A stretch of 64,000 nt of DNA from Zobellella maritima. Its GTDB lineage: Bacteria > Pseudomonadota > Gammaproteobacteria > Enterobacterales > Aeromonadaceae. Shown piece by piece: positions 27,636 to 37,220 of this stretch (positions within the stretch are counted from its first letter, which is position 1; each line of letters starts with the position of its first letter). The translations under genes were made by a program, and so were the position numbers. The stretch is taken from positions 1,860,759-1,924,758 of the forward strand of contig NZ_QCZE01000001.1 in NCBI RefSeq assembly GCF_003075035.1, written 5' to 3'. The notes below the pieces were generated by a model. That model saw only the letters and a program-made list of their open reading frames with translations, ran no database searches and was not told where the DNA came from.

Positions 27636-27879
27636 AATATTTAGTTGTTAATTGCCCTGATTAAAAGTCGCTTTACCCAGTTGTACCCCACTTGTAAATT
27701 CCCTCTGAACACAAGGTGTTCCTGATACCTGTGCGGAAATATGCCGCTCACTGCTCCCTATCAGGAAATATGACAATGGCCGCCAACCGGGCACCGCAGT
27801 CTACACCCGGGAGCCCGTTTCACAAATACCGTCACGCAATAACGGGTGCCGCCGCACACTAATAAGGAGTTAGATCCTA
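27636..27879. promoter_or_regulatory. Divergent LysR / Rieske promoter region
   Basis: 244 bp between divergent genes. The LysR side is AT-rich (27636-27665). AAGGAG before the Rieske ATG is clear. I could not pick a certain LysR box. Confidence 0.5.
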
Positions 27880-29112
27880 ATGGAAGTCAAGATGATGACA
27901 AATGAGCAGAAAACCCTGGATCTCGTCGAGCAGCGCAAGCCGCGCCACGGCCTCAACCGCGAACTCTATCACGATGCGGATGTGTTCCAGCAGGATCTCG
28001 AGCAAATCTGGCACAAGGAATGGATTTTTGCTGGCCATACCTTCGAAATTCCGAAAGCAGGCAATTACCTGACCCTTAAAATTGGCAACTACCCCGTGGT
28101 GGTGGTGCGTGACAACAATGGCGAGGTGCGGGCGTTCCATAACAGCTGCCGCCACCGGGGCTCCCGATTGTGTACCGAAGCCAAGGGCAAGGTCGCCAAG
28201 CTGGTCTGCCCCTATCACCGCTGGACCTATGATCTGGACGGCAAGCTCAGGTTTGCCGCCAATATGGGCGAGCAGTTCAACCCCGACGAACACGGCCTGC
28301 TGCCGGTCCATTGCGAGCAGGTCAACAGCTATATCTACGTGAGTGTGGCTGAACAGGCGCCGGATTTCGAGCCCTTTCGCCGGGACGTCTCCCCCTTTAT
28401 CGCGCCCCACAATCTGGAGGACTGCAAGGTTGCCTTTGAGTCGAACCTGATTGAAAAAGGCAACTGGAAGCTGGTGTTTGAAAACAACCGGGAATGTTAT
28501 CACTGCGATGGCTGCCACCCCGAGCTGATTAACTCCTTCATGGAAAACATGTCGGTCGCCGGCGTGGGTGGCAATGATGATCCGGAGCTGGTCGCCTTCT
28601 GGGAGCGCTGTGAAGCGGCAGGACTGCCCAGCCGCCTGGTCATGGACCCCGACGGCCGCTATCGCATGACCCGTATTCCGCTGTTCAAGGACGCCGTCAG
28701 CTACACCATGAACGGCCAGCCCGCGGTCAAGGGCAGGCTGGACAATGCCGACGAGCAGAATATCGGTGCCCTGCTCTATTTCAACTACCCTTCCACCTGG
28801 AATCATTTCCTGGGGGATCTCGCCCTGAGCTTCCGTATTCTGCCATTGGGCCCGGGTGAAACCCTGGTAACCACCAAGTGGCTGGTGCACAAGGATGCCC
28901 AGGAAGGGGTCGACTATGACCTGGATAACCTGACCAAGGTGTGGCTGGCCACCAACGATCAGGATCGTCGGCTGGTAGAGGAAACCTTTCAGGGCACCGG
29001 CTCACCGTCCTATATTCCTGGCCCTTACTCCGATATTGCCGAAAACGGTGTCTGTCAGTTTGTTGACTGGTACTGCGATACCATGAAAAAGAAACTCGGC
29101 AACCTGCGCTGA
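27880..29112 (+). CDS. gbcA: Rieske non-haem iron monooxygenase, glycine betaine demethylase-like
   Basis: Protein of 410 residues. The Rieske [2Fe-2S] ligands are Cys90 and His92 (SCRHRG) and Cys110 and His113 (CPYHRWTYDLDG); the mononuclear iron site is in ENNRECYHCDGCHPEL (His208, His213) with an acidic partner further on. Length and motifs match GbcA, which turns glycine betaine into dimethylglycine and formaldehyde. The same subfamily includes stachydrine and hydroxyproline-betaine demethylases, and the neighbouring lyase/ALDH/oxidase operon keeps those options open. The downstream DgcAB system in this window would consume dimethylglycine. The start follows AAGGAG. Confidence 0.8.
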   Translation: MEVKMMTNEQKTLDLVEQRKPRHGLNRELYHDADVFQQDLEQIWHKEWIFAGHTFEIPKAGNYLTLKIGNYPVVVVRDNNGEVRAFHNSCRHRGSRLCTEAKGKVAKLVCPYHRWTYDLDGKLRFAANMGEQFNPDEHGLLPVHCEQVNSYIYVSVAEQAPDFEPFRRDVSPFIAPHNLEDCKVAFESNLIEKGNWKLVFENNRECYHCDGCHPELINSFMENMSVAGVGGNDDPELVAFWERCEAAGLPSRLVMDPDGRYRMTRIPLFKDAVSYTMNGQPAVKGRLDNADEQNIGALLYFNYPSTWNHFLGDLALSFRILPLGPGETLVTTKWLVHKDAQEGVDYDLDNLTKVWLATNDQDRRLVEETFQGTGSPSYIPGPYSDIAENGVCQFVDWYCDTMKKKLGNLR

Positions 29113-29567
29113 CACCAATACGGTGACGCCTTGAAGGGCGTCACCTCACCGCATTTACCGCCGATTACTTTTATTACGGCCTGTTCCCTGATATTGGCAG
29201 CCCGCCAATAAATGGCCGTATGCCTTTCTTGTTGTCTTTTTATTTTAATTTCCCGCTTCTGCTCCCTGGCGCCACTGTATAACCAAGGGTATTGATGCCT
29301 TTAATTACTCACTTTCCCGCTTTCAACATTCGCACCATTTCCGCACATGCATGCACCAAAGAACAATAACTTCTGGTTATGTTTTTCACCCACCAAATAT
29401 AGTTGGACGCTTTCACCACAAGTCCATAAATTGGTCAACAGTAAATGAATTGTTAATTGAAACTCATTCGATGAGCAAATAACAGCATGAACTTTTGCCT
29501 GCAACCCCAAAAGTCTGACGGCCTGTCACAACAGGACGTTTAACTTTAAGAAAGGAAGATCACTGCC
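29113..29567. other. Long leader region before proV
   Basis: 455 bp without a gene. A hairpin (GGTGACGC...GCGTCACC, 29122-29145) just after the Rieske stop may end that transcript, though no T run follows. The rest is AT-rich and should carry the osmotic or substrate-controlled promoter of the betaine ABC operon. Confidence 0.5.
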
Positions 29568-30758
29568 ATGGTTACAAGGAAGGAATCAAAAGAAATCCTC
29601 TCGGTCAGCAATATCTATAAAGTCTTCGGCGATAAGCCGGACATTGCCATGAACATGCTTAAAGAAGGCGCGGCAAAGGACGAGATCTTTGAAAAAACCG
29701 GCCAGGCCGTTGGCGTGGTTGACGCCAGCTTCTCGGTCAACAAGGGCGAAATATTCGTCATCATGGGTCTGTCCGGCTCGGGCAAGTCCACCATGGTGCG
29801 CCTGCTCAACCGCCTGATCGAGCCCTCGGCCGGCACCATTCGCCTCAATGGTCGCAACATCACCGGCCTGTCGGATGCGGACCTGCTGCAGGTGCGGCGC
29901 CGGGACATGAGCATGGTGTTTCAGTCCTTTGCGCTGATGCCCCATATGACGGTGCTGGAAAACGCGGCCTTTGGGCTGTCGGTCTCCGGTGTCAATGAAA
30001 AGGAGCGCCACGCCCGAGCCAGCGATGCCCTGGCCCAGGTCGGGCTGGCGGAGCATGGCGCCAGTTATCCGCACCAGCTGTCCGGCGGCATGCAGCAACG
30101 GGTCGGCCTGGCGCGTGCCCTGGCCAATGATCCCGCCATTCTGCTGATGGACGAGGCGTTTTCGGCCCTGGATCCGCTGATCCGTCATGAAATGCAGGGG
30201 GAGCTGATCCGCCTGCAGCGTGAGCAGGAACGCACCATCATCTTTATTTCCCACGATCTGGAAGAGGCCATTCGCATCGGCGATCGCATCGCCATCATGG
30301 AGGGCGGCAGGGTCATTCAGATTGGCACCCCGAAGGAAATTTTGACCAACCCCGCCAACGATTACGTGGAAACCTTTTTCAAGGGGGTCGACGTGTCCAA
30401 GGTGCTCAAGGCCGGCGACATTGCCAGGCCCCAGCCAGACAGCCAGATCCGGGTGAATGGCAAGGTGCCTCCCTTCGCCGCCACCGAACAGTCGCCCTTT
30501 GGTTATCTGGTGGACGAAGCAGGCGGCTTTAAGGGAGTCATCGCCCCCCGGGAGCATGCCGGCAAGACCCCGGATCTGCAGACCCTGCTGGCTTCACGCA
30601 TCGACCAGCATCCCGGCATCTACACCGACACCCCCCTGCATGAGGTGCTGGACACCGTGGCCACCACGCCCTATCCGATTCCCGTTATCGACCGGGACGG
30701 CACCTTTCACGGCACCATATCCCGAAGCCAGCTGCTGCAGACCCTGAGTCACCGCTGA
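29568..30758 (+). CDS. proV: Betaine/proline ABC transporter ATP-binding protein (ProV-like)
   Basis: Protein of 396 residues, full ProV length. The N-terminal extension [19 protein letters not shown] precedes the ATPase: Walker [10 protein letters not shown], signature [14 protein letters not shown], Walker [14 protein letters not shown] and a [15 protein letters not shown] segment. A C-terminal CBS-like region (about 275-396) would sense ionic strength, as in ProV/OpuAA. It powers uptake of a quaternary amine with the ProW and ProX proteins encoded directly downstream. Confidence 0.93.
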   Translation: MVTRKESKEILSVSNIYKVFGDKPDIAMNMLKEGAAKDEIFEKTGQAVGVVDASFSVNKGEIFVIMGLSGSGKSTMVRLLNRLIEPSAGTIRLNGRNITGLSDADLLQVRRRDMSMVFQSFALMPHMTVLENAAFGLSVSGVNEKERHARASDALAQVGLAEHGASYPHQLSGGMQQRVGLARALANDPAILLMDEAFSALDPLIRHEMQGELIRLQREQERTIIFISHDLEEAIRIGDRIAIMEGGRVIQIGTPKEILTNPANDYVETFFKGVDVSKVLKAGDIARPQPDSQIRVNGKVPPFAATEQSPFGYLVDEAGGFKGVIAPREHAGKTPDLQTLLASRIDQHPGIYTDTPLHEVLDTVATTPYPIPVIDRDGTFHGTISRSQLLQTLSHR

Positions 30759-30798
30759 CCCGCGATCGCCGCCCCTCACTCAAGGAAGGAGTAAAAAA

Positions 30799-31758
30799 AT
30801 GTCAGAATTCACCCTGCTGGATCCGTTTCAATACCTGAATATCCCCCTCGGCGAATGGGTCGAGAGTATGCTCAACTACCTGGTACAGAACTTTCGTGGT
30901 CTGTTCCGTACCATCCGCTGGCCGATAGACCAGGTGCTCAACGGTGTCGAATATATCCTGCAATCCATTCCGCCCTTGATCGGCATTGTGCTCTCTTCCC
31001 TGCTCGGCTGGCAGCTGGCTGGCAAGAAAATGGGCCTTTTCTGTGCCGTCACCCTGTTCTGCCTGGGCCTTATCGGCGTCTGGTCCGAGTCGATGACCAC
31101 ACTGTCACTGGTGCTGACCTCGGTCTTTTTCTGCGTGTTGTTCGGTATTCCCCTGGGCATTCTGTGTTCACGCAGCGATCGCGTCGAACGCATTGTGCGC
31201 CCCGTGCTGGATGCCATGCAGACCCTGCCTGCCTTCGTTTACCTGGTCCCCGTGGTGATGCTGTTCGGCATCGGCAACGTGCCCGGTGTACTGGTTACTA
31301 TCATCTTTGCCCTGCCGCCGCTGGTGCGCCTGACCAACCTGGGCATCCGCCAGGTGCCGGCCGACAAGGTTGAGGCGGGCCGCGCCTTTGGCTGCACGCC
31401 ACGCCAGATGCTGTTCCGCATTCAGCTGCCCCTGGCCACCCCCACCATCATGGCCGGCCTGAACCAGACCCTGATGCTGTCGCTGTCGATGGTGGTGATC
31501 GCTTCCATGATTGCGGTCGGCGGCCTCGGCCAGATTGTATTGCGTGGTATCGGTCGCCTCGATATGGGCCTGGCCACCGTGGGTGGTGTGGGTCTGGTGC
31601 TACTGGCCATCTTTCTCGACCGCCTGACCCAGGCCATGGGTAAACGCGCCGAGACAAGCCATACCCAGCACTGGTACGAGAGCGGACCAGCAGGGATCTG
31701 CGTCAGCCTCTACCGCGGCCTGCAAGGCAAGCAGCATTCACCCAGAACCAACCCCTGA
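30799..31758 (+). CDS. proW: Betaine/proline ABC transporter permease (ProW-like)
   Basis: Protein of 319 residues with 6-7 membrane helices. The [27 protein letters not shown] segment and the coupling region [48 protein letters not shown] are near-identical in style to ProW. The start follows AAGGAAGGAG, 40 bp after proV. The C-terminus (after about residue 285) is a hydrophilic tail. Confidence 0.93.
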   Translation: MSEFTLLDPFQYLNIPLGEWVESMLNYLVQNFRGLFRTIRWPIDQVLNGVEYILQSIPPLIGIVLSSLLGWQLAGKKMGLFCAVTLFCLGLIGVWSESMTTLSLVLTSVFFCVLFGIPLGILCSRSDRVERIVRPVLDAMQTLPAFVYLVPVVMLFGIGNVPGVLVTIIFALPPLVRLTNLGIRQVPADKVEAGRAFGCTPRQMLFRIQLPLATPTIMAGLNQTLMLSLSMVVIASMIAVGGLGQIVLRGIGRLDMGLATVGGVGLVLLAIFLDRLTQAMGKRAETSHTQHWYESGPAGICVSLYRGLQGKQHSPRTNP

Positions 31759-31806
31759 ACCCGTATAAGACAAGACCGCAACAACCATCATATGGAGTAT
31801 GAGAAG

Positions 31807-32823
31807 ATGCACATTGAGTTCAAGCAACTGTCAAGGAAAGCACTGACCGCCACCGCCCTGTTCACCCTGTCTTTTGGCGGCGCCGTCCAGGCACAAAGCC
31901 AGCCGGGCGAGGGCATAACGGTCGCACCCATTTTCCCCAGCATCGCCGAAGAGCGCTTTCGGGGAGAGATCGCCATCGCCGGCCTGAAAGAGCTCGGCTA
32001 CGAGGTAGAAGAGCCCAAGGAAACCGAATATCCGGCCATGATGCTGGGTATTTCCAACGGTTATGCGGATTTCACCGTTCATCTCTGGGAGGTGCTGCAC
32101 GACAACTTCTATCAAAAAGCCGGTGGCGACGACACCATGGTGAAGACCGGCAGTATTATCCCCGGCGTGCTGCAGGGCTACCTGATCGACAAGAAAACCG
32201 CCGATGCCTACAACATTCGCTCGCTGGAAGATCTGAAAAAACCGGAGATCGCCAAACTGTTCGACAGTGATGGCGACGGCAAGGCCGATCTCACCGGCTG
32301 CAATCCGGGCTGGGGCTGTGAGCTGACCATAGAACACCATATGCAGGCCTATAACCTGGGAGACTATGTCGAGCATAACCGGGGCTCCTACTTCGCGCTG
32401 ATGGCAGACACCATTGCCCGCTATCAGGCCGGCCAGCCCATTCTCTATTACACCTGGGTGCCGCAGTGGATTGCTGGCGTGCTGGTGGAAGGCAAGGACG
32501 TGGAGTGGCTGGAAGTGCCCTTTACCAGCCTGCCCAACGGCGAAGAGGGGGTGAACACCCTGTATGAAGGCAAGAACCTGGGTTTTGCCATCGACAAGGT
32601 GACGGCGGTCATGAACCGTGACTTCGCCGAAGAAAACCCGGCCGCGCAGGCTTTCCTGTCCCAGGTGCAGATTACCGTCGCCGATGAAAGCGCCCAGAAC
32701 CTGAAGATGCAGAACGGCGAAAAATCAATGCAAGACATCAGGCGTCATGCCCAGGAATGGATTGCCGCCAACCGCAACACCTTTGACGGCTGGCTGGAAC
32801 AGGCCCGGGCAGTGACCAACTGA
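31807..32823 (+). CDS. proX: Betaine/quaternary-amine-binding periplasmic protein (ProX-like)
   Basis: Protein of 338 residues. A Sec signal peptide (cleavage after VQA near residue 29) is followed by an OpuAC-type receptor; DFTVHLWEVLHDNFYQKAGG, GCNPGWGCELTIEHHM and LYYTWVPQWIAGV are ProX-like and rich in Trp and Tyr for an aromatic ligand cage. The two cysteines of GCNPGWGCE also fit ProX. An ATG 15 bases earlier lacks a ribosome-binding site, whereas GGAG is well placed for 31807. A terminator follows, so this ends the transporter unit. Confidence 0.9.
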   Translation: MHIEFKQLSRKALTATALFTLSFGGAVQAQSQPGEGITVAPIFPSIAEERFRGEIAIAGLKELGYEVEEPKETEYPAMMLGISNGYADFTVHLWEVLHDNFYQKAGGDDTMVKTGSIIPGVLQGYLIDKKTADAYNIRSLEDLKKPEIAKLFDSDGDGKADLTGCNPGWGCELTIEHHMQAYNLGDYVEHNRGSYFALMADTIARYQAGQPILYYTWVPQWIAGVLVEGKDVEWLEVPFTSLPNGEEGVNTLYEGKNLGFAIDKVTAVMNRDFAEENPAAQAFLSQVQITVADESAQNLKMQNGEKSMQDIRRHAQEWIAANRNTFDGWLEQARAVTN

Positions 32824-32873
32824 CACCGGCGGTTGAACAGTCCACGGTAATTGCTTTTCCCGCTGATGGGAGC

Positions 32874-32898
32874 AGGTGCCCAATCGGGCACCTTTTTT
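32874..32898 (+). terminator. Rho-independent terminator of proVWX
   Basis: AGGTGCCC-AATC-GGGCACCT followed by TTTTT, 51 bp after the proX stop. Confidence 0.92.
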
Positions 32899-32925
32899 AT
32901 GGTCGATTCACAGAGGATGGACACC

Positions 32926-34260
32926 ATGTCTTTATATCAGTTTGTCAAGGAACTGACGTTTGCGGATGTGCCCGAGCATACCCGCTATCTGGTCGGCACG
33001 GCGCTGCTGGACATTCTGGGAGTAGCCGCCGGGGCACAGAAAAACCACACCACAGAGTGCGTAAAGAATTATGCCCTCGCCCACTACCCGCCCGCCCGGC
33101 TGAGCAGCCGGCTGCTGTTTGACGGCCGGCCGGTGCACCCACTGGGGGCGGCCTGGTTTGGCGGCTTCACCATCGACAGCCTGGATGCCCACGAAGGCCA
33201 TTTCACTTCCAAGGGCCATGCCGGCGCCACCGTAGTGCCCGCCCTGCTGGCCCTGGTCGATGCCTGCCGCGACCAGGGGCGTTCCATCACCGGCGCCGAA
33301 TTCCTGACGGCGTTGACCATCGCCTATGAAACCGGCCTGCGCGCCGGCGTGGCGCTGATGGACACCGCCAGCGAATATCATGCCTCGGGGGCCTTTTCCG
33401 GCATCGGCGTGGTCTGTGGCGGCGCCCGCCTGCTGGGACTGAGCGAAGAGCAGTTCCTGCATGCGCTGGGCATCGCCGAGTATTTCGGCCCCCGCTGCCC
33501 CATGATGCGGCTGGTGGATTTTCCCTCCATGCTGCGCGACGCCCACGGCGCCGGCGCCCATGCCGGGCTCAATGCCCTGTTGATGGCCCAGGCCGGGATC
33601 ACCGGCGCCCCGGCGGAAACCGTTGAAATGGAGCGGGTACGGCATTGCTGGCAGGATCTGGGAAAGCGCTGGGAGATCGATGCCCAGTACTTCAAGCCCT
33701 GGCCGGTGTGCCGCTGGGCCCAGCCCGCCCTTACCGCCGCCACCGCTCTGCTGGCCGAGCATCCCGACATTGTGCCCGAGGCCATCGAGCGGGTGGAGGT
33801 GCAGACCTTTCACGAGTCCGTGCGGCTGCAGGGCCATATGCCCGCCAATGCCGATGAGGCCCAGTATGGCCTGGCCTTTCCGCTCGCAGCCCTGCTCACC
33901 CGGGGCCAGGTGGGGCCGAACGAAGTCACCGGTAATGCCATTCACGCCGACGACATACTGGCCATCAGCCGCCGCATCGACATCGTGGAAGCGGACGATT
34001 TGTCGGCGCGTTTTCCTCGGGAAATACTGTCGCGGGTCAGCATACGGCTGAAGGACGGCAGCCGGTTCGACAGCCCCACCACGGCTGCCAAGGGCGATCC
34101 GCAAACCGCCATGACCCAATCGGAGTTCAGGGCCAAATTCACCCAGCTGGCCTCGGTTAACTTCAACCAGGCACGCCTTGACGCCGTTATGGCGGTGGTG
34201 GATGAGCTGCCTCAGGCCGCGGATTGCCACGCTTTTTTACAGCAAGTTCTGAGCCATTAA
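32926..34260 (+). CDS. MmgE/PrpD family protein
   Basis: Protein of 444 residues with the all-helical N-terminal half and smaller C-terminal domain of MmgE/PrpD. Family segments are FTIDSLDAHEGHFTSKGHAGATVVPALLAL (PrpD-like DxxD/H region) and the YEtGLRAGVALM helix. Family members include 2-methylcitrate dehydratase, aconitate decarboxylase and imidodisuccinate epimerase, so dehydration, decarboxylation or epimerisation of a small acid is possible. The start is set by AGAGG 9 bases upstream of 32926. Two SDR genes follow within 65 and 25 bp and are likely co-transcribed. No prpB/prpC is nearby, so a propionate role is unlikely. Confidence 0.82.
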   Translation: MSLYQFVKELTFADVPEHTRYLVGTALLDILGVAAGAQKNHTTECVKNYALAHYPPARLSSRLLFDGRPVHPLGAAWFGGFTIDSLDAHEGHFTSKGHAGATVVPALLALVDACRDQGRSITGAEFLTALTIAYETGLRAGVALMDTASEYHASGAFSGIGVVCGGARLLGLSEEQFLHALGIAEYFGPRCPMMRLVDFPSMLRDAHGAGAHAGLNALLMAQAGITGAPAETVEMERVRHCWQDLGKRWEIDAQYFKPWPVCRWAQPALTAATALLAEHPDIVPEAIERVEVQTFHESVRLQGHMPANADEAQYGLAFPLAALLTRGQVGPNEVTGNAIHADDILAISRRIDIVEADDLSARFPREILSRVSIRLKDGSRFDSPTTAAKGDPQTAMTQSEFRAKFTQLASVNFNQARLDAVMAVVDELPQAADCHAFLQQVLSH

Positions 34261-34323
34261 TGCGCTGGACCGTACTTGTCTGACTTTGTCTCTTTAATTC
34301 ATGCAACACAAGGAAGCGATATC

Positions 34324-35091
34324 ATGAAATTTGAAAATAAAGTTGTTGTGATCACCGGCGGCGCCGGCGGCGTCGGGCATACCCTGGTCAGGCTGTTCGC
34401 CCGCGAAGGCGCGCGCCTGATGATTACCGATATCAACGAGGCCGGTTGTCAGGCCGCCGCCGACGAAGCCCGCGAACTTGGCGCCGACGTCGACTTCCTG
34501 GCCGGTAACCTGCGCGAAAAAGCGCACTGTGAAGCCGTGATTACCCGTACCGTCGAGCGCTTCGGTGGTGTCGATATCCTGCTCAACAATGCCGGCATCA
34601 TTCCCCGTGGCACCATAGAAGAAACCAGTGACGACATGTGGTTCACGGCCATGGACGTGAATCTCAATGCCGTCTTTTTCCTGTGCCGGGCCGCGATTCC
34701 CCATATGAAACACGGTGGCGGCGGGGCCATCGTCAATACCTCCTCGGTATGGGGAACCTACCCGGGTCCGGCCCATGTCGCCTACTGCACCAGCAAGGGG
34801 GCCGTGGCGGCGCTGACCCGTAACCTCGGCCGTGACTGCGCCCCGCTGGGTATTCGGGTCAATGCCGTCTGTCCCCATGAGATCAACACCCCCATGATCC
34901 GCAGCGGCTTTGAGCGCCGAGGCCTGGATCCGGACAAGGCCGTCGAGGCGCTGAACAAAACCGTGCCCCTGGGGCGCATCGCCGAGCCCGAGGACATCGC
35001 CGATGTTATCGCCTTCCTGGCCTCGGATCAGGCGCGCTATATCGCCGGCGAATGTGTGGAAGTCACCGGTGCCAAACCGGTTTCAGGTTGA
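34324..35091 (+). CDS. Short-chain dehydrogenase/reductase (first of a pair)
   Basis: Protein of 255 residues with the classical SDR pattern: cofactor loop TGGAGGVGHTL near residue 12, NNAG at about 87, Ser in NTSSVWG and the catalytic YxxxK as YCTSK. The PHEINTPMIRSGFERRGLDPD region after the active site is the variable substrate loop. Asp at the end of the second strand (TDINE) predicts NAD rather than NADP. Starts behind AAGGAAG. It lies between the MmgE/PrpD gene and a second SDR, presumably oxidising and reducing related hydroxy/keto intermediates. Confidence 0.87.
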   Translation: MKFENKVVVITGGAGGVGHTLVRLFAREGARLMITDINEAGCQAAADEARELGADVDFLAGNLREKAHCEAVITRTVERFGGVDILLNNAGIIPRGTIEETSDDMWFTAMDVNLNAVFFLCRAAIPHMKHGGGGAIVNTSSVWGTYPGPAHVAYCTSKGAVAALTRNLGRDCAPLGIRVNAVCPHEINTPMIRSGFERRGLDPDKAVEALNKTVPLGRIAEPEDIADVIAFLASDQARYIAGECVEVTGAKPVSG

Positions 35092-35116
35092 AGATTCGGT
35101 TCAGGGAGAACGACTA

Positions 35117-35875
35117 ATGACATTAGACAACAAGGTTGCCGTCGTCACCGGCGGCGGTCGTGGCATCGGCCGCGGCATTACCAACAAACTGCTGGCCGCC
35201 GGTGCCCGGGTACTGATTGCCCAGCGCCAGCCCCTCGACGACGAGCTCGCTGGCAATCCGAATGTCGCCTGGCTGGAAGCCGATCTCGCCGAACGTGACG
35301 CCCCCTATGTCATCGCCCAGGCGGTGGAAGCGCACTTCGGCGGCGCCGATATTCTGGTTAACAACGCCGGTTTCATGTTTGAGCGCCACCTCGACGACCT
35401 GCACGAGGATGACTGGGATCGCATGATGGCCGTCAATATGCGTGCGCCGGTGTTTCTCGCCAGGGCGCTGTTGTCCCAGATGCGTCGTCGGGGCGGTGGC
35501 AGCATCATCAATATCGGCTCCATTGAAGGCATTGGCGCCAACCCCTACCACGCCGCCTACTGTGGCTCCAAGGCCGGGGTGCATGGCTTTACCCGGGCCC
35601 TGGCCGTTGATCTGGGCAAGGACGGCATTCGTTGCAACGCCATCGCGCCGGGCTGGATAAATTCCGATTTGAGCCATGACTATATCAATGCCCAGCCAAA
35701 CCCGGCCGAGGCGAGGCAGGCACTGAACGCCATGCACCCGGTGGGGCGCACCGGTGAGCCGGAAGACATCGGCGGCGCCGTGGTGTTTCTTGCTTCTGAA
35801 GCCTCGGCCTTTATCACCGGCCAGATCATGGTGGTTGACGGCGGCCGCACCGCCAAACTGCCCTTGCCTTTTTGA
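35117..35875 (+). CDS. Short-chain dehydrogenase/reductase (second of a pair)
   Basis: Protein of 252 residues: TGGGRGIGRGI cofactor loop, NNAGFMFERHLDDL, NIGSIEG and catalytic YCGSK, with the C-terminal ITGQIMVVDGGRT expected for classical SDRs. Arg at the end of the second strand (IAQRQP) suggests NADP, complementary to the NAD-type neighbour. The start follows GGGAG. A strong terminator 62 bp after the stop closes the mmgE-SDR-SDR unit. Confidence 0.87.
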   Translation: MTLDNKVAVVTGGGRGIGRGITNKLLAAGARVLIAQRQPLDDELAGNPNVAWLEADLAERDAPYVIAQAVEAHFGGADILVNNAGFMFERHLDDLHEDDWDRMMAVNMRAPVFLARALLSQMRRRGGGSIINIGSIEGIGANPYHAAYCGSKAGVHGFTRALAVDLGKDGIRCNAIAPGWINSDLSHDYINAQPNPAEARQALNAMHPVGRTGEPEDIGGAVVFLASEASAFITGQIMVVDGGRTAKLPLPF

Positions 35876-35936
35876 GGTATTGCAACACTGAGCCCTGGCA
35901 ACTGCGATTTTGTGGTCGGGTAATAACATAAACACT

Positions 35937-35980
35937 CGGGCGCCCTGTTCATAGAAGCATGAGCAGGGTGCCCGGTTTAT
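35937..35980 (+). terminator. Terminator after the SDR pair
   Basis: A 16-bp stem with two G-T wobbles (CGGGCGCCCTG... / ...CAGGGTGCCCG) around AGAAGC, followed by GTTTAT. Confidence 0.8.
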
Positions 35981-36020
35981 CATCCGGCCCTCAAATCACC
36001 GTTTCCGCTGCACTAGCACG

Positions 36021-36065
36021 CATAACCAAAACTCACCGAAACCAATAAGATTATATCAATTGACC
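36021..36065. repeat. Repeated leader motif, copy A (upstream of azlC)
   Basis: About 45 bp, with an almost unchanged core ACCAAAACTCACCGAAACC, recurs at 40515-40560 upstream of the BCCT gene. It could be a shared operator or a duplicated edge flanking the azlCD-plus-island segment. Confidence 0.6.
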
Positions 36066-36154
36066 CCACCCTTTCGGCCCCCTAGCCTCGGTGATTGAGG
36101 TGATCAATGGCCAGTACCCCCATTAGCCACAATACAAAAACAGGAGCATGCACC

Positions 36155-36898
36155 ATGGCGTCCATCCACCCGGCCAGGACGGGTAACAGACATTATTTTC
36201 TAGAAGGCATCAAGGAGTTGCTGCCCATGGTACCGGGGGTGCTGCCCTTTGGCCTGATTGCCGGGGCCAATGGCACCAGCCTGGGATTCGCCCCCGAGAT
36301 GACCATCGGCATGACGCTACTGTTTTTCGCCGGCTCGGCCCAGCTGGCGGCCTATCAGTTAATTCAGGAACAGGCATTACCGGCGGTTATCATCTTTACC
36401 GCGCTGATGGTGAATATTCGCTTCTTTATCTACAGCGCCACCTTCGCCCCGCTGCTGCACTCATTGAAGGCTCGCCATAAATGGCCGCTGGCGTACCTGA
36501 TCAGCGATCAGGCCTATGGGTTGTACGTATCACGCTTTACGCCGCACGACAGTGGCAAGGAGAGACTTTATTATTTTACCGGTGCGGCATTGGCGTTGTG
36601 GGTAAGCTGGGTTGGCTCCGTTATTCTGGGTATGCAGGTTGGCGGACAGATACCCGCCGAATGGTCACTCGAGTTTGCCATTCCCCTCGCCTTCCTGGCC
36701 ATGCTGGTATCGAGCATTCGCGACAAGGCGTCACTGATCACGGCGATTTTTTCGGCCATGGTGGCGACCAGCCTGACCCAGCTGCCCTATAACCTGGGGT
36801 TTATTACCGCCATTATCGGCGGCACCACCATAGGTTTGCTGGCCAGCACTTTCATCACCAAAAACGGCCTGAAGGCCCAGAGGGAACACAATGGATAA
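36155..36898 (+). CDS. azlC: AzlC family branched-chain amino acid exporter subunit
   Basis: Protein of 247 residues with 6-8 membrane segments. GIKELLPMVPGVLPFGLIAGANGTSLGF and FFAGSAQLAAYQLI plus VNIRFFIYSATFAP are diagnostic of AzlC. With AzlD it forms a two-component exporter, branched-chain amino acids in the known case. The start at 36155 has CAGGAG 8 bases upstream; the longest frame begins 48 bases earlier without such a site. It overlaps azlD by 8 bases. Confidence 0.9.
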   Translation: MASIHPARTGNRHYFLEGIKELLPMVPGVLPFGLIAGANGTSLGFAPEMTIGMTLLFFAGSAQLAAYQLIQEQALPAVIIFTALMVNIRFFIYSATFAPLLHSLKARHKWPLAYLISDQAYGLYVSRFTPHDSGKERLYYFTGAALALWVSWVGSVILGMQVGGQIPAEWSLEFAIPLAFLAMLVSSIRDKASLITAIFSAMVATSLTQLPYNLGFITAIIGGTTIGLLASTFITKNGLKAQREHNG

Positions 36899-37220
36899 CC
36901 TCACACTATGGCTGATATTTATCACGGTCGGCATCGGCACCTTCGCCATCCGGTTGTCGTTTATTCATCTCCATGGCCGGGAAAACTTCAATATTGGCAA
37001 GCACCAGAGAGTCTTGCAGCTGCTGGCCCCCGCCGTGCTGGCCGCGCTGTCCATCCCCGCCATTATCTTTCAGGATAAAACCGTGCTTGATTCCGTGAGC
37101 ATGGCACAAATCACAGCGGCGTCGGTCACGGCCATACTGGCCTGGTATTTCAGGGGCGTATTCTGGCCCCTGTGTATGGGCATGGTCACCTTCTGGATAT
37201 TGAAGTTTTATGTTTTTTAA
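36891..37220 (+). CDS. azlD: AzlD family small exporter subunit
   Basis: Protein of 109 residues with three to four membrane helices; TVGIGTFAIRLSFIHLHGRE near the start and LQLLAPAVLAALSIPAIIF match AzlD. It is translationally coupled to azlC through an 8-base overlap. It is the last GC-rich gene before the AT-rich island. Confidence 0.88.
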   Translation: MDNLTLWLIFITVGIGTFAIRLSFIHLHGRENFNIGKHQRVLQLLAPAVLAALSIPAIIFQDKTVLDSVSMAQITAASVTAILAWYFRGVFWPLCMGMVTFWILKFYVF

